Positions 36,047-45,760 of a DNA stretch of 64,000 bases are shown here, piece after piece. A program made the position numbers and the translations under genes. This DNA is from JABAAI01 sp965242745. GTDB lineage: Bacteria; Spirochaetota; Leptospiria; Leptospirales; Leptonemataceae. Location of the stretch: assembly GCA_965242745.1 (NCBI GenBank), contig CBDETG010000095.1, positions 1 through 64,000 of the forward strand, in the 5' to 3' direction. The first letter of the stretch is position 1. Each line of letters starts with the position of its first letter. Below the pieces are notes generated by a model, which made no database searches, was not told where the DNA came from, and worked only from the letters and a program-made list of their open reading frames with translations.

Positions 36047-37327
36047 TTACCACAATTGCCTTACAGTGCCTCCTATATCCACATCACCCGCAGCAGCAGG
36101 CGCTTCATTATCACCTATGCCTATGTAATGCCCATAGCCAAGCTGCCCATAAGGATAGTTGTGTCCCCAACAGCGCACTTTAGCATTGCTAAGCAAAGCA
36201 CAAGTATAGTATAGCCCCGCAGCAATTTGCGTGACACTTCCTCCGACATCCACATTACCCACACTGCTTGGAGTTTCATTGTCGCCTATGGGTTTTGTAT
36301 GTCCATAGCCGAGTTCACCAAATTCGTTGTTACCCCAACAGCGTACCTTAGCATTGCTAAGTAAAGCGCAGGTATGAGTCTCCCTCGCAGCAATTTGTAT
36401 GACTTTCCCTCCGACATCCACATTGCCCACGCTCGCTGGTCTTTCGTCATCACCGATATGATTCCTATGACCGTAACCTAACTGCCCAGAACTATTATAG
36501 CCCCAACAGCGTACATTAGCATCACTGAGCAAAGCGCAGGTATAGAATGCACCCGCAGCAATTTGTATGACTTCCCCTCCGACATCCACATTGCCCACGC
36601 TGGCTGGTCTTTCATCATCACCTATGTTATGCGTATGTTCGTAACCTAACTGCCCAACACGATTATCCCCCCAACATTTTACAGCGCCTCCACTAAGCAA
36701 AGCGCAAGTATGCTTATATCCCGCAGCAATTTGCGTGACACTTCCTCCGACATCCACATTGCCCACGCTGGCTGGCCTTTCATCATCACCGATATGATTC
36801 GTATGACTGTAACCTAACTGCCCAGGATAATTATGACCCCAACAGCGTACATTAGCATCACTGAGCAAAGCGCAAGTATGCTCATATCCCGCAGCAATTT
36901 GTATGACTTCCCCTCCGACATCAACATTGCCCACGCTGGCTGGCTTTTCATCATCACCGATATGATTCCTATGACCGTAACCTAATTGCCCGTACTCATT
37001 ATGACCCCAACAGCGTACATTAGCATCACTGAGCAGGGCACAAGTATGCTTATATCCTGTAGCAATTTGCGTGACACTTCCTCCGACATCCACATTGCCC
37101 ATGCTGGCTGGTCTTTCATCATCACCGATATGATTCCTATGCCCATAGCCTAACTGCCCGTATTCATTATTACCCCAGCAACGGATATGCCCCCCTTCTA
37201 ACACAACACAACTATGCGCGGGCACACCCCTAAGAGAAGTAGAGGTCTCGCAGGCATTGCAGTGTGGTGGATAGCATTGCATTTGCGTAAGTAGTAAAAA
37301 GGGAAGAATAATGAGGATAGCCTGCAT
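36047..37327 (-). CDS. Secreted RCC1-repeat beta-propeller protein 2
   Basis: This is a close paralogue of the previous gene: signal MQAILIILPFLLLTQMQ, then seven RCC1 blades of about 51 residues with RCWGHNEYGQLGYG and NHIGDDERPASVGNVDVGG motifs. The blades in one protein are almost identical in DNA, so internal recombination is likely. Its 3' end (VRQLW stop) is the same as in copy 1, and the next codons downstream are the barrel start, revealing the duplicated unit RCC1 gene plus barrel start. The ATG at 37327 has no clear ribosome-binding site. Confidence 0.85.
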   Translation of the reverse strand: MQAILIILPFLLLTQMQCYPPHCNACETSTSLRGVPAHSCVVLEGGHIRCWGNNEYGQLGYGHRNHIGDDERPASMGNVDVGGSVTQIATGYKHTCALLSDANVRCWGHNEYGQLGYGHRNHIGDDEKPASVGNVDVGGEVIQIAAGYEHTCALLSDANVRCWGHNYPGQLGYSHTNHIGDDERPASVGNVDVGGSVTQIAAGYKHTCALLSGGAVKCWGDNRVGQLGYEHTHNIGDDERPASVGNVDVGGEVIQIAAGAFYTCALLSDANVRCWGYNSSGQLGYGHRNHIGDDERPASVGNVDVGGKVIQIAARETHTCALLSNAKVRCWGNNEFGELGYGHTKPIGDNETPSSVGNVDVGGSVTQIAAGLYYTCALLSNAKVRCWGHNYPYGQLGYGHYIGIGDNEAPAAAGDVDIGGTVRQLW

Positions 37328-37477
37328 ACAATTTGCTGTATTATGAAGCGCAAGAAAATAGAACAAGAAAAAATGTAAGCTAACTTGGCAAGTAGGAGCG
37401 ATATTTTGAGTTTTTTGATAAAGGCTAATACAAGAAAACTGTACAAAATACTAAGGTGCTTGTAATATTCGACTCAC

Positions 37478-38253
37478 TCACATACTGCTTCTCAAAGTCT
37501 TTTGACATTCGCTTTGAACAGTATATGCCTCCCGCTCAAGATCACAGGGCATAGATGCTTTGTTTTTTCTGATACATCCCCCCATCACATACGCAATGCA
37601 AAAATCCCGAGTACCTTTATCGCGGAATTGTTGCGTGTGTTTTAGTTCATGTGCCCAGAGACAGGTATCATATACAAGCGTATTGTCCAATATTATGATA
37701 TCTTTAGCTAAAGTCTGAGCATTTGCTCCCTTGATCGTTTTGATGGTTAAGGTGCTAATATTGAATGAATCTACATCCTGCACGACTGCGTACTTCACAT
37801 TAGCATAACTGTTAGCAAGTTTCTTAGCAGAACACATGAAATCATACGTCGTATTTCCACTTTTACACAAGCGATTTAGTTGATTCTTAACAGATTCTGG
37901 CATATCTTTCTGTTTGCTTCTAGCGTTTATAGCAGATGATTCTATATAGGCTACTCCCCCGAGACCATCACAGAAAGCCCCAGCTTTAAAAATACTTCCT
38001 ATTTGTGTAATAGCATCTTTAATCGTGCAGGTAGGGCATTCTAGTATTCTTTTAATTTCATCTACACTAAGTTCCTTAGTTTCGCCCATAGACGGATTTT
38101 CGCACCTATGCCTTGCTGCACACTGAACATGATTTGCGCATAAAGGCCATCATATCTATAGTCTTCTGCATAAACTTCTGTTTGTATAGCGGCCATCATA
38201 AATATGTAAAACATTATGATAAAAGAGATAATAGAGAGGTAATACTTATTCAT
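37478..38253 (-). pseudogene. Secreted HExxH (DUF4157-like) metallopeptidase-type protein, frameshifted
   Basis: A signal peptide starts at 38253 (MNKYYLSIISFIIMFYIFMM, cleaved near VYA). The mature part then continues one frame over from about 38100 as a 203-codon frame (ATG 38089). The zinc-site-like motif is WAHELKHTQQ, with a downstream Glu in DLEREAYTVQ as possible third ligand. Adding one A to the run at 38097-38100 (minus-strand AAAA) joins the two frames exactly. It could be a real pseudogene, a contingency site or an assembly error. Cysteines are numerous. Whether it is proteolytic or only a scaffold is unknown. Confidence 0.6.
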
Positions 38254-38258
38254 AGAGA

Positions 38259-38941
38259 TCAGTTGTATGTAGAAACAAAAGCAATGCCATAAGCTCGGTA
38301 AAAATATTGTACCTCAGGAAGTATTAGATCTTTGTAAGGTTGATTAAATTCAAAATCCATACTATTAGAAAACAAAGCAAAACCAAGTGTCATATCAGAA
38401 GATACAAAAAACTCTTTACCGATGATCAAAGTGCTGACAGTACTCAAGTATGAGCCAGATAGGCTGGAAGTTGCAGAAGGGTTAGTAGACTGTGCGGGTA
38501 TTCTAGTATAGGGATGGTCTTGAGCATAAATTACTTTCCAGTTGCCGCTATTAATGAAGCCAACACTGCAAGATACGAATATATTTACAGGAGTAAAATA
38601 ATAAGTATATCCATAACCCCAGCCCTGCAAGTCAAAATGAACTCGCTGTGAACTTGCAGGAATAGCGCCTAAATGAAAGAAATTTACATGCAGAATGAAG
38701 CGATTAAAAAACGTATATCCTATGGCTATTCCATGTTATATGTAGAAGCCCATCCAGGTGAATATGAGGCAAATTGAGAGTATACATTGCCTTGCGAATC
38801 AATGCTGGAGACGCTTTCTGAGAGCTTGCCCTAAGCTAGGCCTGATATGAACCTAGTATAGAATCCTTGCCGCTTGTAAGCTTCTGCGTTTAAGTGAGAT
38901 GGAAAAACAAGAAGAATGCTAATGATTATATATTTGCGCAT
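38259..38941 (-). pseudogene. Outer membrane beta-barrel gene with one nonsense codon and one frameshift
   Basis: The ATG at 38941 starts a signal peptide (KYIIISILLVFPSHLNA). Barrel-type strands follow, but codon 37 is TAG (38831-38833) and, after YSPGWASTYNME, the frame shifts at 38729-38730 (one A missing). The downstream part (IAIGYTFFNRFILHV, GWGYGYTYYFTPVNIF, YGIAFVSTYN) is alternating aromatic strands ending in a typical barrel C-terminus. Two independent lesions make a true pseudogene likely. It resembles the barrel gene at 33,991 in layout, though not obviously in sequence. Confidence 0.65.
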
Positions 38942-38962
38942 CGCTTTGCTTGATTTATGCTG

Positions 38963-39244
38963 CTAAAAGGACCTGCCGCCTCCAAAACGCCAATCCCCTC
39001 CCATTCCGTTATCACACTCTGTACAGTTTTCTTTTTTACAACTTTTACATCCCTTGTCTCGTGACAAAATAATGAGATGCAATGGGTACTTTTCTGTAAG
39101 GCAACTCTTAATAAGCGGATCAGCGTTTAGGTCTACCATACATTTATATTCTCTCATATCATTCATTGTTGTTGAGCCGCGGCATACGCGACCTACTACG
39201 CATTCAACATCTTTCTCGCTATTGATCACGAAGCACCCTGCCAA
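38963..39244 (-). pseudogene. Cys-rich fragment without a start codon
   Basis: The frame continues upstream of the TTG at 39244 through CPSQIEL to a stop at about 39,270, with no ATG, so the N-terminus is missing. The remainder has nine Cys (CVVGRVCRG, GCKSCKKENCTEC) and ends FGGGRSF. The 5' end lies exactly in the left arm of a 17-bp inverted repeat, so a rearrangement there may have removed it. Family unknown. Confidence 0.4.
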
Positions 39245-39445
39245 CTCAATCTGACTAGGACAAAATCATGCAAAATGATGCAGTAGAACCAAGGCTTCTG
39301 CCCCATAAATGTCACGCCTTGATAGTAGTATTTTATTATGTGCTATTTCAATTTCCAATTAGGACAAGCATAGACTACGGGCCATCCGACCATTTGCTAT
39401 TTCAATAGCGTACACATAAAAGCGCCTTAGTCAGATTGAGTTGGC
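39240..39445. repeat. 170-bp segment flanked by 17-18-bp perfect inverted repeats
   Basis: CCAACTCAATCTGACTA (39241-39257) is exactly reversed at 39428-39444, and one further pair extends it. The inner segment has no coding frame but holds two copies of a GCTATTTCAAT motif. The left arm is in the truncated Cys-rich gene and the right arm ends just after trpB. It could be an invertible or MITE-like element; inverting it on paper does not create an open frame for the Cys-rich gene. Confidence 0.7.
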
Positions 39446-39460
39446 GCTCTATTCCCAGTG

Positions 39461-40684
39461 TTAGAAAGTCCTGCCTTTGATACGGGCTACTTCTGCTACG
39501 TCTTTATCGCCCCTGCCTGAGAGGCACAACAAAATGTTTTTTTTAGGGCCGAGCTTTTTAGCGATTTTTTTTGCAAAGGCAAGGCAGTGCGCGCTCTCCA
39601 GCGCAGGCAGGATTCCTTCCAAGCGGGCTGTTTCTTCAAAGCTTGCTAAGGCCTCTTCATCTCTGACATGATGGTACTGGGCTCGTCCACTGTGCGCAAG
39701 ATAGGCGTGTTCAGGGCCTACTCCCGGGTAATCCAGGCCTGCAGAGATGCTGTGTACTTTTTCGATTTGTCCTCTGTTTTGTATGTAGAGGGAGCGGCTG
39801 CCATGAAAGCAGCCAATTTCGCCAAAACTAATGCTGGCGGCATGTTCTCCCGCCTGGTCTGCGCGCCCTCCCGCTTCTACGCCATATAAAGCCACATCGC
39901 TGTCATCTAAAAAGGCGGAAAATATACCTATAGCATTTGAGCCTCCTCCCACGCAGGCTATCACCGCATCCGGCAGGGAATTGTATTTCTCAAGCATCTG
40001 GCTGCGCGCTTCCTGCCCTATGATCGACTGGAAAAATCTCACAATTTGCGGGAAGGGATGCGGCCCTATGGCAGAGCCTATGAGATAATATGTGTCCTCA
40101 ACGTTTGCGCTCCAGTCACGCATGGCTTCGTTTGTTGCATCTTTCAAAGTTTTGGCGCCCGAAGAAACAGGCAGCACCTCAGCGCCCAGAAGCTCCATAC
40201 GGAAGCAATTCAAGCTTTGGCGGCGCATATCTTCTGCGCCCATATAAACCCGGCAGGAAAACTGAAAACGCGCTGCTACAGTCGCTGCAGCTACTCCATG
40301 CTGGCCTGCGCCGGTTTCTGCGATCAAACGTTTTTTGCCCATAGAGCGCGCTAAAAGGGCCTGTCCCAAAGCATTATTGATCTTATGAGAGCCTGTATGA
40401 TTGAGGTCTTCTCTTTTTAGGAATATCTGCGCGCCGCCCCAAGCCTCGCTCAATCTGGGAGCAAAGTTCAGGAGGGAAGGCCGGCCCGCATAGTCTCTTA
40501 GAAGCTGCCGCCATTGCTGCTGCAGGGCGCTGTTTTTACGAAAGGCGCCGTAAGCAGATTCCAGTTCTTCCAAGGCAGGGATGAGTACTTCGGGGCTGTA
40601 GCGTCCGCCAAAGGGGCCGAAAAAACCTGCGGGGTCTTCTTGGTAATGAGAATGAAAGGCTATGCTTGGCTTATGAGCTTGCAT
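39461..40684 (-). CDS. trpB: Tryptophan synthase beta subunit
   Basis: TrpB makes tryptophan from indole and serine with PLP. The 407-residue length is typical. Key features are the PLP lysine in HKINNALGQ, GAGQHGVAAATVAARF, the CVGGGSNAIG phosphate cradle, and AHSGRAQYHHVRD followed by ALESAHCLAFA. No trpA or other trp gene is next to it, so it may salvage indole. It is 11 bp downstream of the phosphohexomutase gene in the same orientation. The 3' end is followed by the inverted repeat at 39,428-39,444. Confidence 0.96.
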   Translation of the reverse strand: MQAHKPSIAFHSHYQEDPAGFFGPFGGRYSPEVLIPALEELESAYGAFRKNSALQQQWRQLLRDYAGRPSLLNFAPRLSEAWGGAQIFLKREDLNHTGSHKINNALGQALLARSMGKKRLIAETGAGQHGVAAATVAARFQFSCRVYMGAEDMRRQSLNCFRMELLGAEVLPVSSGAKTLKDATNEAMRDWSANVEDTYYLIGSAIGPHPFPQIVRFFQSIIGQEARSQMLEKYNSLPDAVIACVGGGSNAIGIFSAFLDDSDVALYGVEAGGRADQAGEHAASISFGEIGCFHGSRSLYIQNRGQIEKVHSISAGLDYPGVGPEHAYLAHSGRAQYHHVRDEEALASFEETARLEGILPALESAHCLAFAKKIAKKLGPKKNILLCLSGRGDKDVAEVARIKGRTF

Positions 40685-40695
40685 GATAAAAAGGG

Positions 40696-42507
40696 CTAGG
40701 AGCCGGCCAGCGCTGCTTGCGCAATAAACTGTCCCGAGACGGAAGCCAGCTCGTTTTCCAGCTCTTTTTTGGCGCCTGCCAATTCTTTTGTAGTAGAGAG
40801 TTTTTTACTGTAGCGGAGGCTTGCGTAGAGTTTGATCTTTGGTTCTGTTCCTGAGGGGCGTATCGTCAGTTTTCCTTCCGGCTCTAAGAGAAATTGTAAA
40901 ACATTCGAGGCAGGCAGGTCTTGGAACATTGAGGGCGTGTGTTTTTTGTTGCAGGAATGGTTCTGATAGTCCAAGACCGCGCATACCTTACGTTTTCCCA
41001 AGGGCCAAGATGCGAGGTCCTGCTCGCGCAGATTTTGCATTGCTTCCTGAATACGTTTTTGTCCCGCAAGGCCATGGAGAGTAATAGAGCGCAGGTTTTC
41101 AAGATACAAGCCGTAACGCAGATACAGCATATCCAAATAGGCATTGAGGTCCTTGACTTCTGTAAGTATCTCACATAAGAGCAGGGCTGAAGCAAGGGCG
41201 TCTTTGTCTCGTACAAAATCGACAGGGAGATAGCCGTAAGATTCTTCGCCTCCAAAGAGATAGTGGTCCTGTCTTTTTTCTATGTTTGCTATCTGCTCAG
41301 AAATGTACTTAAAGCCGGTCAAAACCTCACAGACCTGCACATTATGAGCTTCTGCAATTTTTTTTTGTAAATCGGTGGTCACTATGGTTTTGCATATGTA
41401 GGGACGGCCATCTCGGCTGCGTTTGTAGCGTGCAGAGGAGGCATAATTCTCGCACATATAGGCGCACATAATACTCCCTAATTGATTACCAGTGAGGCGA
41501 ATGTATCTACTGTGAGAATCACGCACTCCTGCGCCCAGCCGGTCAGCATCCGGGTCTGTAGCCAAAAATAAATCCGCCTCCATTTTACTAGCATACTGCT
41601 CCACCAGCTGCAAAGCCTCCGCTTCTTCAGGATTAGGATATTTTACTGTAGGGAATTCGCCATCGGGCTCTGCCTGCGATGGAAGTAATTGCACATCAAA
41701 GCCGTGCTGGCATAAGAGCGGCACAAGCCAATTCCCGCCTGTGCCGTGCAAAGGAGTATAAACGATTTTGAGGCCCTTTTTATTAGGATTTTCACGAGAG
41801 CTGACAAAAAAGACATGCCCCATGTCAGCTATATATTGTTTTTTTATCTCCTGACCTATCATGTGGACATGCTGCTTGTAGAGCTTGTCTTGGGGATCAA
41901 GAAAAGGGATATCAGCCCAGTTGTGAGTGCTGTTTAGGATATTTTCAAGCTGCTTTTGCGGCTCAGCTACGATTTGCCCGCCGTCAGAGCCGTAGATTTT
42001 GCAGCCATTGTACTCAGGGGGGTTGTGGCTGGCAGTGATGATCATCCCTGCCAGCGCTTTTAGCTTCCGCACTGCGTAACTGAGTATGGGAGTAGGAGTT
42101 ACTTCATCAAAGAGATAGACTTTCACGCGCATGGCAGCGGCAATCCCGGCCGCAGTACGTGCAAAATCGCCGCTCATACGCCTTGAATCGTAGGCAATCA
42201 CCAAGGAGGGCGAGCTCGCCTCGTGTTTGAGCAAGTGGCATAGAGATAGACTCAGCCTGCCTACAGTCCACTTATTCATACGCCCTGAGCCGGGTCCAAT
42301 AATGCCGCGAGCGCCCCCTGTTCCAAAGCTAAGCTCGTGAGTATAAAATTCCAGCTCAGGATTAAAACGCCTCTGCATATAATCCGCAAAAAGCAGAGCA
42401 GCCTGCTCACGTATTTCCAAAGGGAAGGTTGGTCCAGCCCAGTCAAGAATGCGTTTTTTTAGCGCCCTATCTTCTTCGTGGCTTTGCTCTTTTTTGGGAA
42501 TAGTCAT
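40696..42507 (-). CDS. Phosphohexomutase (phosphoglucomutase/phosphomannomutase family)
   Basis: The 603-residue four-domain alpha-D-phosphohexomutase carries the catalytic serine loop ITASHNPPEYNG, the metal loop ATDPDADRLG, the sugar-binding loop GGEESYGY and the phosphate loop IRPSGTEPKIK. It interconverts hexose 1- and 6-phosphates, feeding glycogen, surface polysaccharide or glycolysis. The length, longer than about 450 residues, fits the PgcA-like group that acts on glucose or mannose phosphates. Substrate not decided. The ATG at 42507 gives MTIPKKEQ. It probably shares a transcript with trpB. Confidence 0.92.
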   Translation of the reverse strand: MTIPKKEQSHEEDRALKKRILDWAGPTFPLEIREQAALLFADYMQRRFNPELEFYTHELSFGTGGARGIIGPGSGRMNKWTVGRLSLSLCHLLKHEASSPSLVIAYDSRRMSGDFARTAAGIAAAMRVKVYLFDEVTPTPILSYAVRKLKALAGMIITASHNPPEYNGCKIYGSDGGQIVAEPQKQLENILNSTHNWADIPFLDPQDKLYKQHVHMIGQEIKKQYIADMGHVFFVSSRENPNKKGLKIVYTPLHGTGGNWLVPLLCQHGFDVQLLPSQAEPDGEFPTVKYPNPEEAEALQLVEQYASKMEADLFLATDPDADRLGAGVRDSHSRYIRLTGNQLGSIMCAYMCENYASSARYKRSRDGRPYICKTIVTTDLQKKIAEAHNVQVCEVLTGFKYISEQIANIEKRQDHYLFGGEESYGYLPVDFVRDKDALASALLLCEILTEVKDLNAYLDMLYLRYGLYLENLRSITLHGLAGQKRIQEAMQNLREQDLASWPLGKRKVCAVLDYQNHSCNKKHTPSMFQDLPASNVLQFLLEPEGKLTIRPSGTEPKIKLYASLRYSKKLSTTKELAGAKKELENELASVSGQFIAQAALAGS

Positions 42508-42817
42508 CTTCTTTAGCCATCTCTAAAAGCTTTACTGCAGCAAGCAATCATTTCTGAGAACTATATACAAGATTTTGCTTTTGCGATTGTAGCATGAAAA
42601 CTAGCAGCTTATAGCAATCAGATATAAGCTGCGTTAGCCGCTGGTATGTTGGAGCATGAGAACAAGTCAGGCAACGTTTAGGGCTGCAATACGGATATGG
42701 TTTTTGCTGGAGCTGTACATATCAGAACAATCCAGGCAACTTATAGGGTTGGCAGCTGCGATGTGGACAGCGATAATGCTGTACAAGTCAGGCAGCTCAT
42801 AGGGCCGCAGCACAGGC
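42508..42817. repeat. Intergenic gap: hairpin plus degenerate copy of the 127-bp repeat family
   Basis: A perfect 10-bp stem GCAGCTTATA/TATAAGCTGC lies at 42604-42632 (9-nt loop) and may terminate gcvP transcription. From about 42,690 the sequence CAATACGGATATGGTTTTTG and GGAGCTGTACAT...AGAACAATCCAG aligns to the 21.4-kb tandem repeat with mismatches. The repeat continues into the 3' end of gcvP. Confidence 0.6.
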
Positions 42818-45760
42818 CTAATGCCCATCTGCTGTGCGCATACCAGAAGCCTCCTTTTGCCATAATGCAGGGGGAGGGCAGGAGCAAATGAGATTTCTAT
42901 CCCCGTAAGCATTATCGATACGCGCTATGGGGGGCCAGAATTTCCAAGCCCTTTCTTTTTCTGACATAGGGTAGGCTGCCTGCTTGGGGCTGTAGGGATG
43001 CGGCCATGCTTCTTCCAGCAGCTCTTGGGGGGGGTGAGGGGCATTTTTCAGGAGATTATCGTGCGAAGCTGCCCTGCCTTGCGCAATTTCTTCTATTTCT
43101 GCCCTAATCCCCAGCATAGCGTCGCAAAAACGGTCCAATTCTTCTTTCGTCTCGCTCTCTGTGGGCTCTATCATAAGACTCCCAGGCACAGGCCACGACA
43201 TAGTTGGCGCATGAAAGCTGTAATCCACCAGCCTTTTGGCAATATCTTCTACCTGAATGTTGTATTTTTGGAAGCAGCGAAGGTCTACGATCATTTCATG
43301 CGCTACCCTTCCCTTAGGGCCGCTATAAAGTATATTGTAATCCCTTTCCAAACGTTTTTTTATATAATTTGCGCTCAATATGGCATGCTGGCTGGAGGCC
43401 TTTAGGCCCTCTGCGCCTAAAAGACGTATATAAGCGTAAGAGATCAGCAGTATACTTGCGCTGCCCCAAGGAGCGGCAGCGACGGCGCGAATCGCCTTTT
43501 TGCCTCCTACTTGCGGCGCAAAGGGATGTCTGGGAAGGAAAGGAGCCAGTTTTTGTATTACGCAGATGGGCCCCATTCCAGGCCCGCCTCCGCCATGTGG
43601 TATGCTGAAGGTCTTGTGTAGATTCAAATGGCACAGGTCTGCTCCTATTTTTCGTGGATTGCTAAGGCCCATCTGGGCATTCATATTAGCGCCATCCAGG
43701 TAAACCAAAGCTCCCTGATCATGAATGATCTGGCAAACTTGCCGTATATTTTCTTCGAAAACGCCATGCGTAGAAGGATAGGTCAGCATAAGGCAGGCCA
43801 ATGTCTCCTTATGCCTTTGCGCTTTGGCAGTCAAATCTTCCAAGTCAATGTTGCCCTCTTTATCACAGGCAAGCAGCAAAACTTCCATGCCAGCCATAGC
43901 GGCGCTGGCTGGGTTCGTGCCATGCGCTGAGGCGGGAATGAGCGCCAGATTCCTATGTCCCTCCCCTTGCTCCTGATGGTAGGCTCGTATGACTAGGAGG
44001 CCTGCGTATTCTCCCTGTGCCCCGGAGTTAGGCTGCAACGATACAGCGTCCATACCTGTGATGGCGCCCAGGTATTCTTCGAGCTCTTGGAATATGTCAA
44101 GGTAGGCTGCTGCTTGGTCTAAAGGGGCAAAAGGGTGCAAGCTGGCAAATTCACGCATAGATACAGGCAGCATGGCTGCTGCGGGATTGAGTTTCATAGT
44201 GCATGAGCCGAGCGGGATCATGGAATGATTCAGCGCAATGTCCTTTGCTTCCAGCCGGCGCATATAACGCATCATTGCTGTTTCAGAGTGGTAATTATGG
44301 AAGACTTCCTGCGTTAAAAAAGGCCTACGGCGTAGCAGCTCCTTTGGTAAAGACGCTTGCTGTTGCATGGGGGGCGGGGCGGCGGGCTTCTGTAAAATCT
44401 GTATGCCTTTGTTTTTGGCAAGATCCGCAAAGATCGCAAGCAGCTCTTGGACATCCTCTTTGCTTGTTGTTTCGTTGAGAGATATGCTTATGCTTTCATC
44501 TTCGTGATAACAAAGATTCACGCCTTTTGCCAGCGCAGCCCTGCGTACTTCTTCCTTTGCAATGTCAATAAGGCTAAAGTGGAGCGTATCAAAGTAATAC
44601 TCGTTGTTTTGGCGCAAAAAAGGGAAGGCGCCGGCGGCTTCATTCAGGTCTTGGCTAAGGCGATGGATGCGCCTTGCTATAGCTTTCAGGCCCTCAGGCC
44701 CGTGATAAATGGCATACATGGCAGACATAACAGCAAGAAGGGCTTGGGCAGTGCATATGTTAGAGCTGGCCTTTTCTTTGCGTATGTGTTGTTCTCTGGT
44801 CTGAAGAGCAAGGCGATAGCCTCTTTGGCCTCGTCTATCTATGGATTGCCCGACAATACGCCCTGGAATAGCGCGCTTATTCTTATCCCAAGTAGCCAAA
44901 AAAGCGGCATGAGGCCCGCCAAAACCCATAGGCGTTCCAAAACGCTGGGCGCTGCCTACGCAAATATCAGCTCCCAAAGCGCCGGGCGCCTCCAGCAGGC
45001 AGAGAGACAAAGGGTCTGCCGCCATTACTATGCCTATGGAATGACTATGGGCCTGAGAGATAAGCCTGCGATAGTCTTTTACTCTTCCCTTAGCATTGGG
45101 ATATTGCAAGAGCATAGCAAAGTATTTTTGATCATAGGAAAAATTCTCTTCATCTCCGAGTTCTATCTCAATCCCCATTCTTTCAGCCCTTGCATGCAGC
45201 ACCTCTATGCTTTGCAAAAAACAATACTGGGAGACAAAAAAGACCTTGGCTTTTGCAGCTAAGGCTTGGGGAGAACGAAGGCGAAAAAGCATCGCCATAG
45301 CTTCTGCAGCTGCTGTGGCTTCATCTAAAAGGGAGGCATTCGCAATCTCCATAGCGCTAAGCTCAACTATCATAGTCTGAAAGTGGAAAAGCGCCTCTAG
45401 GCGGCCTTGTGATATTTCTGACTGGTAAGGAGTATAGGCTGTATACCAGCCTGGATTTTCGAAGACGTTACGCAGGATAACAGGCGGCACAGCGCAGTCA
45501 TGGTAACCTAAGCCTATATAGTGCTTAAAGAGCTTATTTTTTTGCGCCTTGGCTCGTATTTCACGTAGAAAGGCAGTCTCATCTAGAGGCGGAGTTAAAC
45601 GCAGGGATTCTGCTTTGCTTAAAGCAATGGAAGGGGGAAGGCTTTCCTGCATAAGCTCCTCGAGGCTGCTTAGACCAAGATAGGAGAGCATCTCGTCTCT
45701 TTGTGAGGGAGTAATGCCCAAATGCCTTGGCAAAAAAGGGCTTGGAGCTTGTGTGCGCAT
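42818..45760 (-). CDS. gcvP: Glycine dehydrogenase (decarboxylating), single-chain P protein
   Basis: GcvP decarboxylates glycine onto lipoyl GcvH with PLP. The 980-residue protein is the fused form; the PLP lysine lies in HLNLHKTFSIPHGGGGPG, followed by the MNAQMGLSNP-type segment and FHAPTMSWPVPGSLMIEPTESE. The end DRNLICSCPP is canonical; the last about 16 residues (from ALWQKEA) are encoded by repeat DNA, so the original stop was replaced. gcvT and gcvH are not in the window. The start at 45760 (MRTQAPSPFLPRHLG) is consistent with the family. Confidence 0.96.
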   Translation of the reverse strand: MRTQAPSPFLPRHLGITPSQRDEMLSYLGLSSLEELMQESLPPSIALSKAESLRLTPPLDETAFLREIRAKAQKNKLFKHYIGLGYHDCAVPPVILRNVFENPGWYTAYTPYQSEISQGRLEALFHFQTMIVELSAMEIANASLLDEATAAAEAMAMLFRLRSPQALAAKAKVFFVSQYCFLQSIEVLHARAERMGIEIELGDEENFSYDQKYFAMLLQYPNAKGRVKDYRRLISQAHSHSIGIVMAADPLSLCLLEAPGALGADICVGSAQRFGTPMGFGGPHAAFLATWDKNKRAIPGRIVGQSIDRRGQRGYRLALQTREQHIRKEKASSNICTAQALLAVMSAMYAIYHGPEGLKAIARRIHRLSQDLNEAAGAFPFLRQNNEYYFDTLHFSLIDIAKEEVRRAALAKGVNLCYHEDESISISLNETTSKEDVQELLAIFADLAKNKGIQILQKPAAPPPMQQQASLPKELLRRRPFLTQEVFHNYHSETAMMRYMRRLEAKDIALNHSMIPLGSCTMKLNPAAAMLPVSMREFASLHPFAPLDQAAAYLDIFQELEEYLGAITGMDAVSLQPNSGAQGEYAGLLVIRAYHQEQGEGHRNLALIPASAHGTNPASAAMAGMEVLLLACDKEGNIDLEDLTAKAQRHKETLACLMLTYPSTHGVFEENIRQVCQIIHDQGALVYLDGANMNAQMGLSNPRKIGADLCHLNLHKTFSIPHGGGGPGMGPICVIQKLAPFLPRHPFAPQVGGKKAIRAVAAAPWGSASILLISYAYIRLLGAEGLKASSQHAILSANYIKKRLERDYNILYSGPKGRVAHEMIVDLRCFQKYNIQVEDIAKRLVDYSFHAPTMSWPVPGSLMIEPTESETKEELDRFCDAMLGIRAEIEEIAQGRAASHDNLLKNAPHPPQELLEEAWPHPYSPKQAAYPMSEKERAWKFWPPIARIDNAYGDRNLICSCPPPALWQKEASGMRTADGH

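Noticed and set aside
44447..45262. Long plus-strand open frame (271 codons)
   Set aside because: It lies entirely inside the well-supported gcvP gene on the other strand, with no motif or ribosome-binding site.
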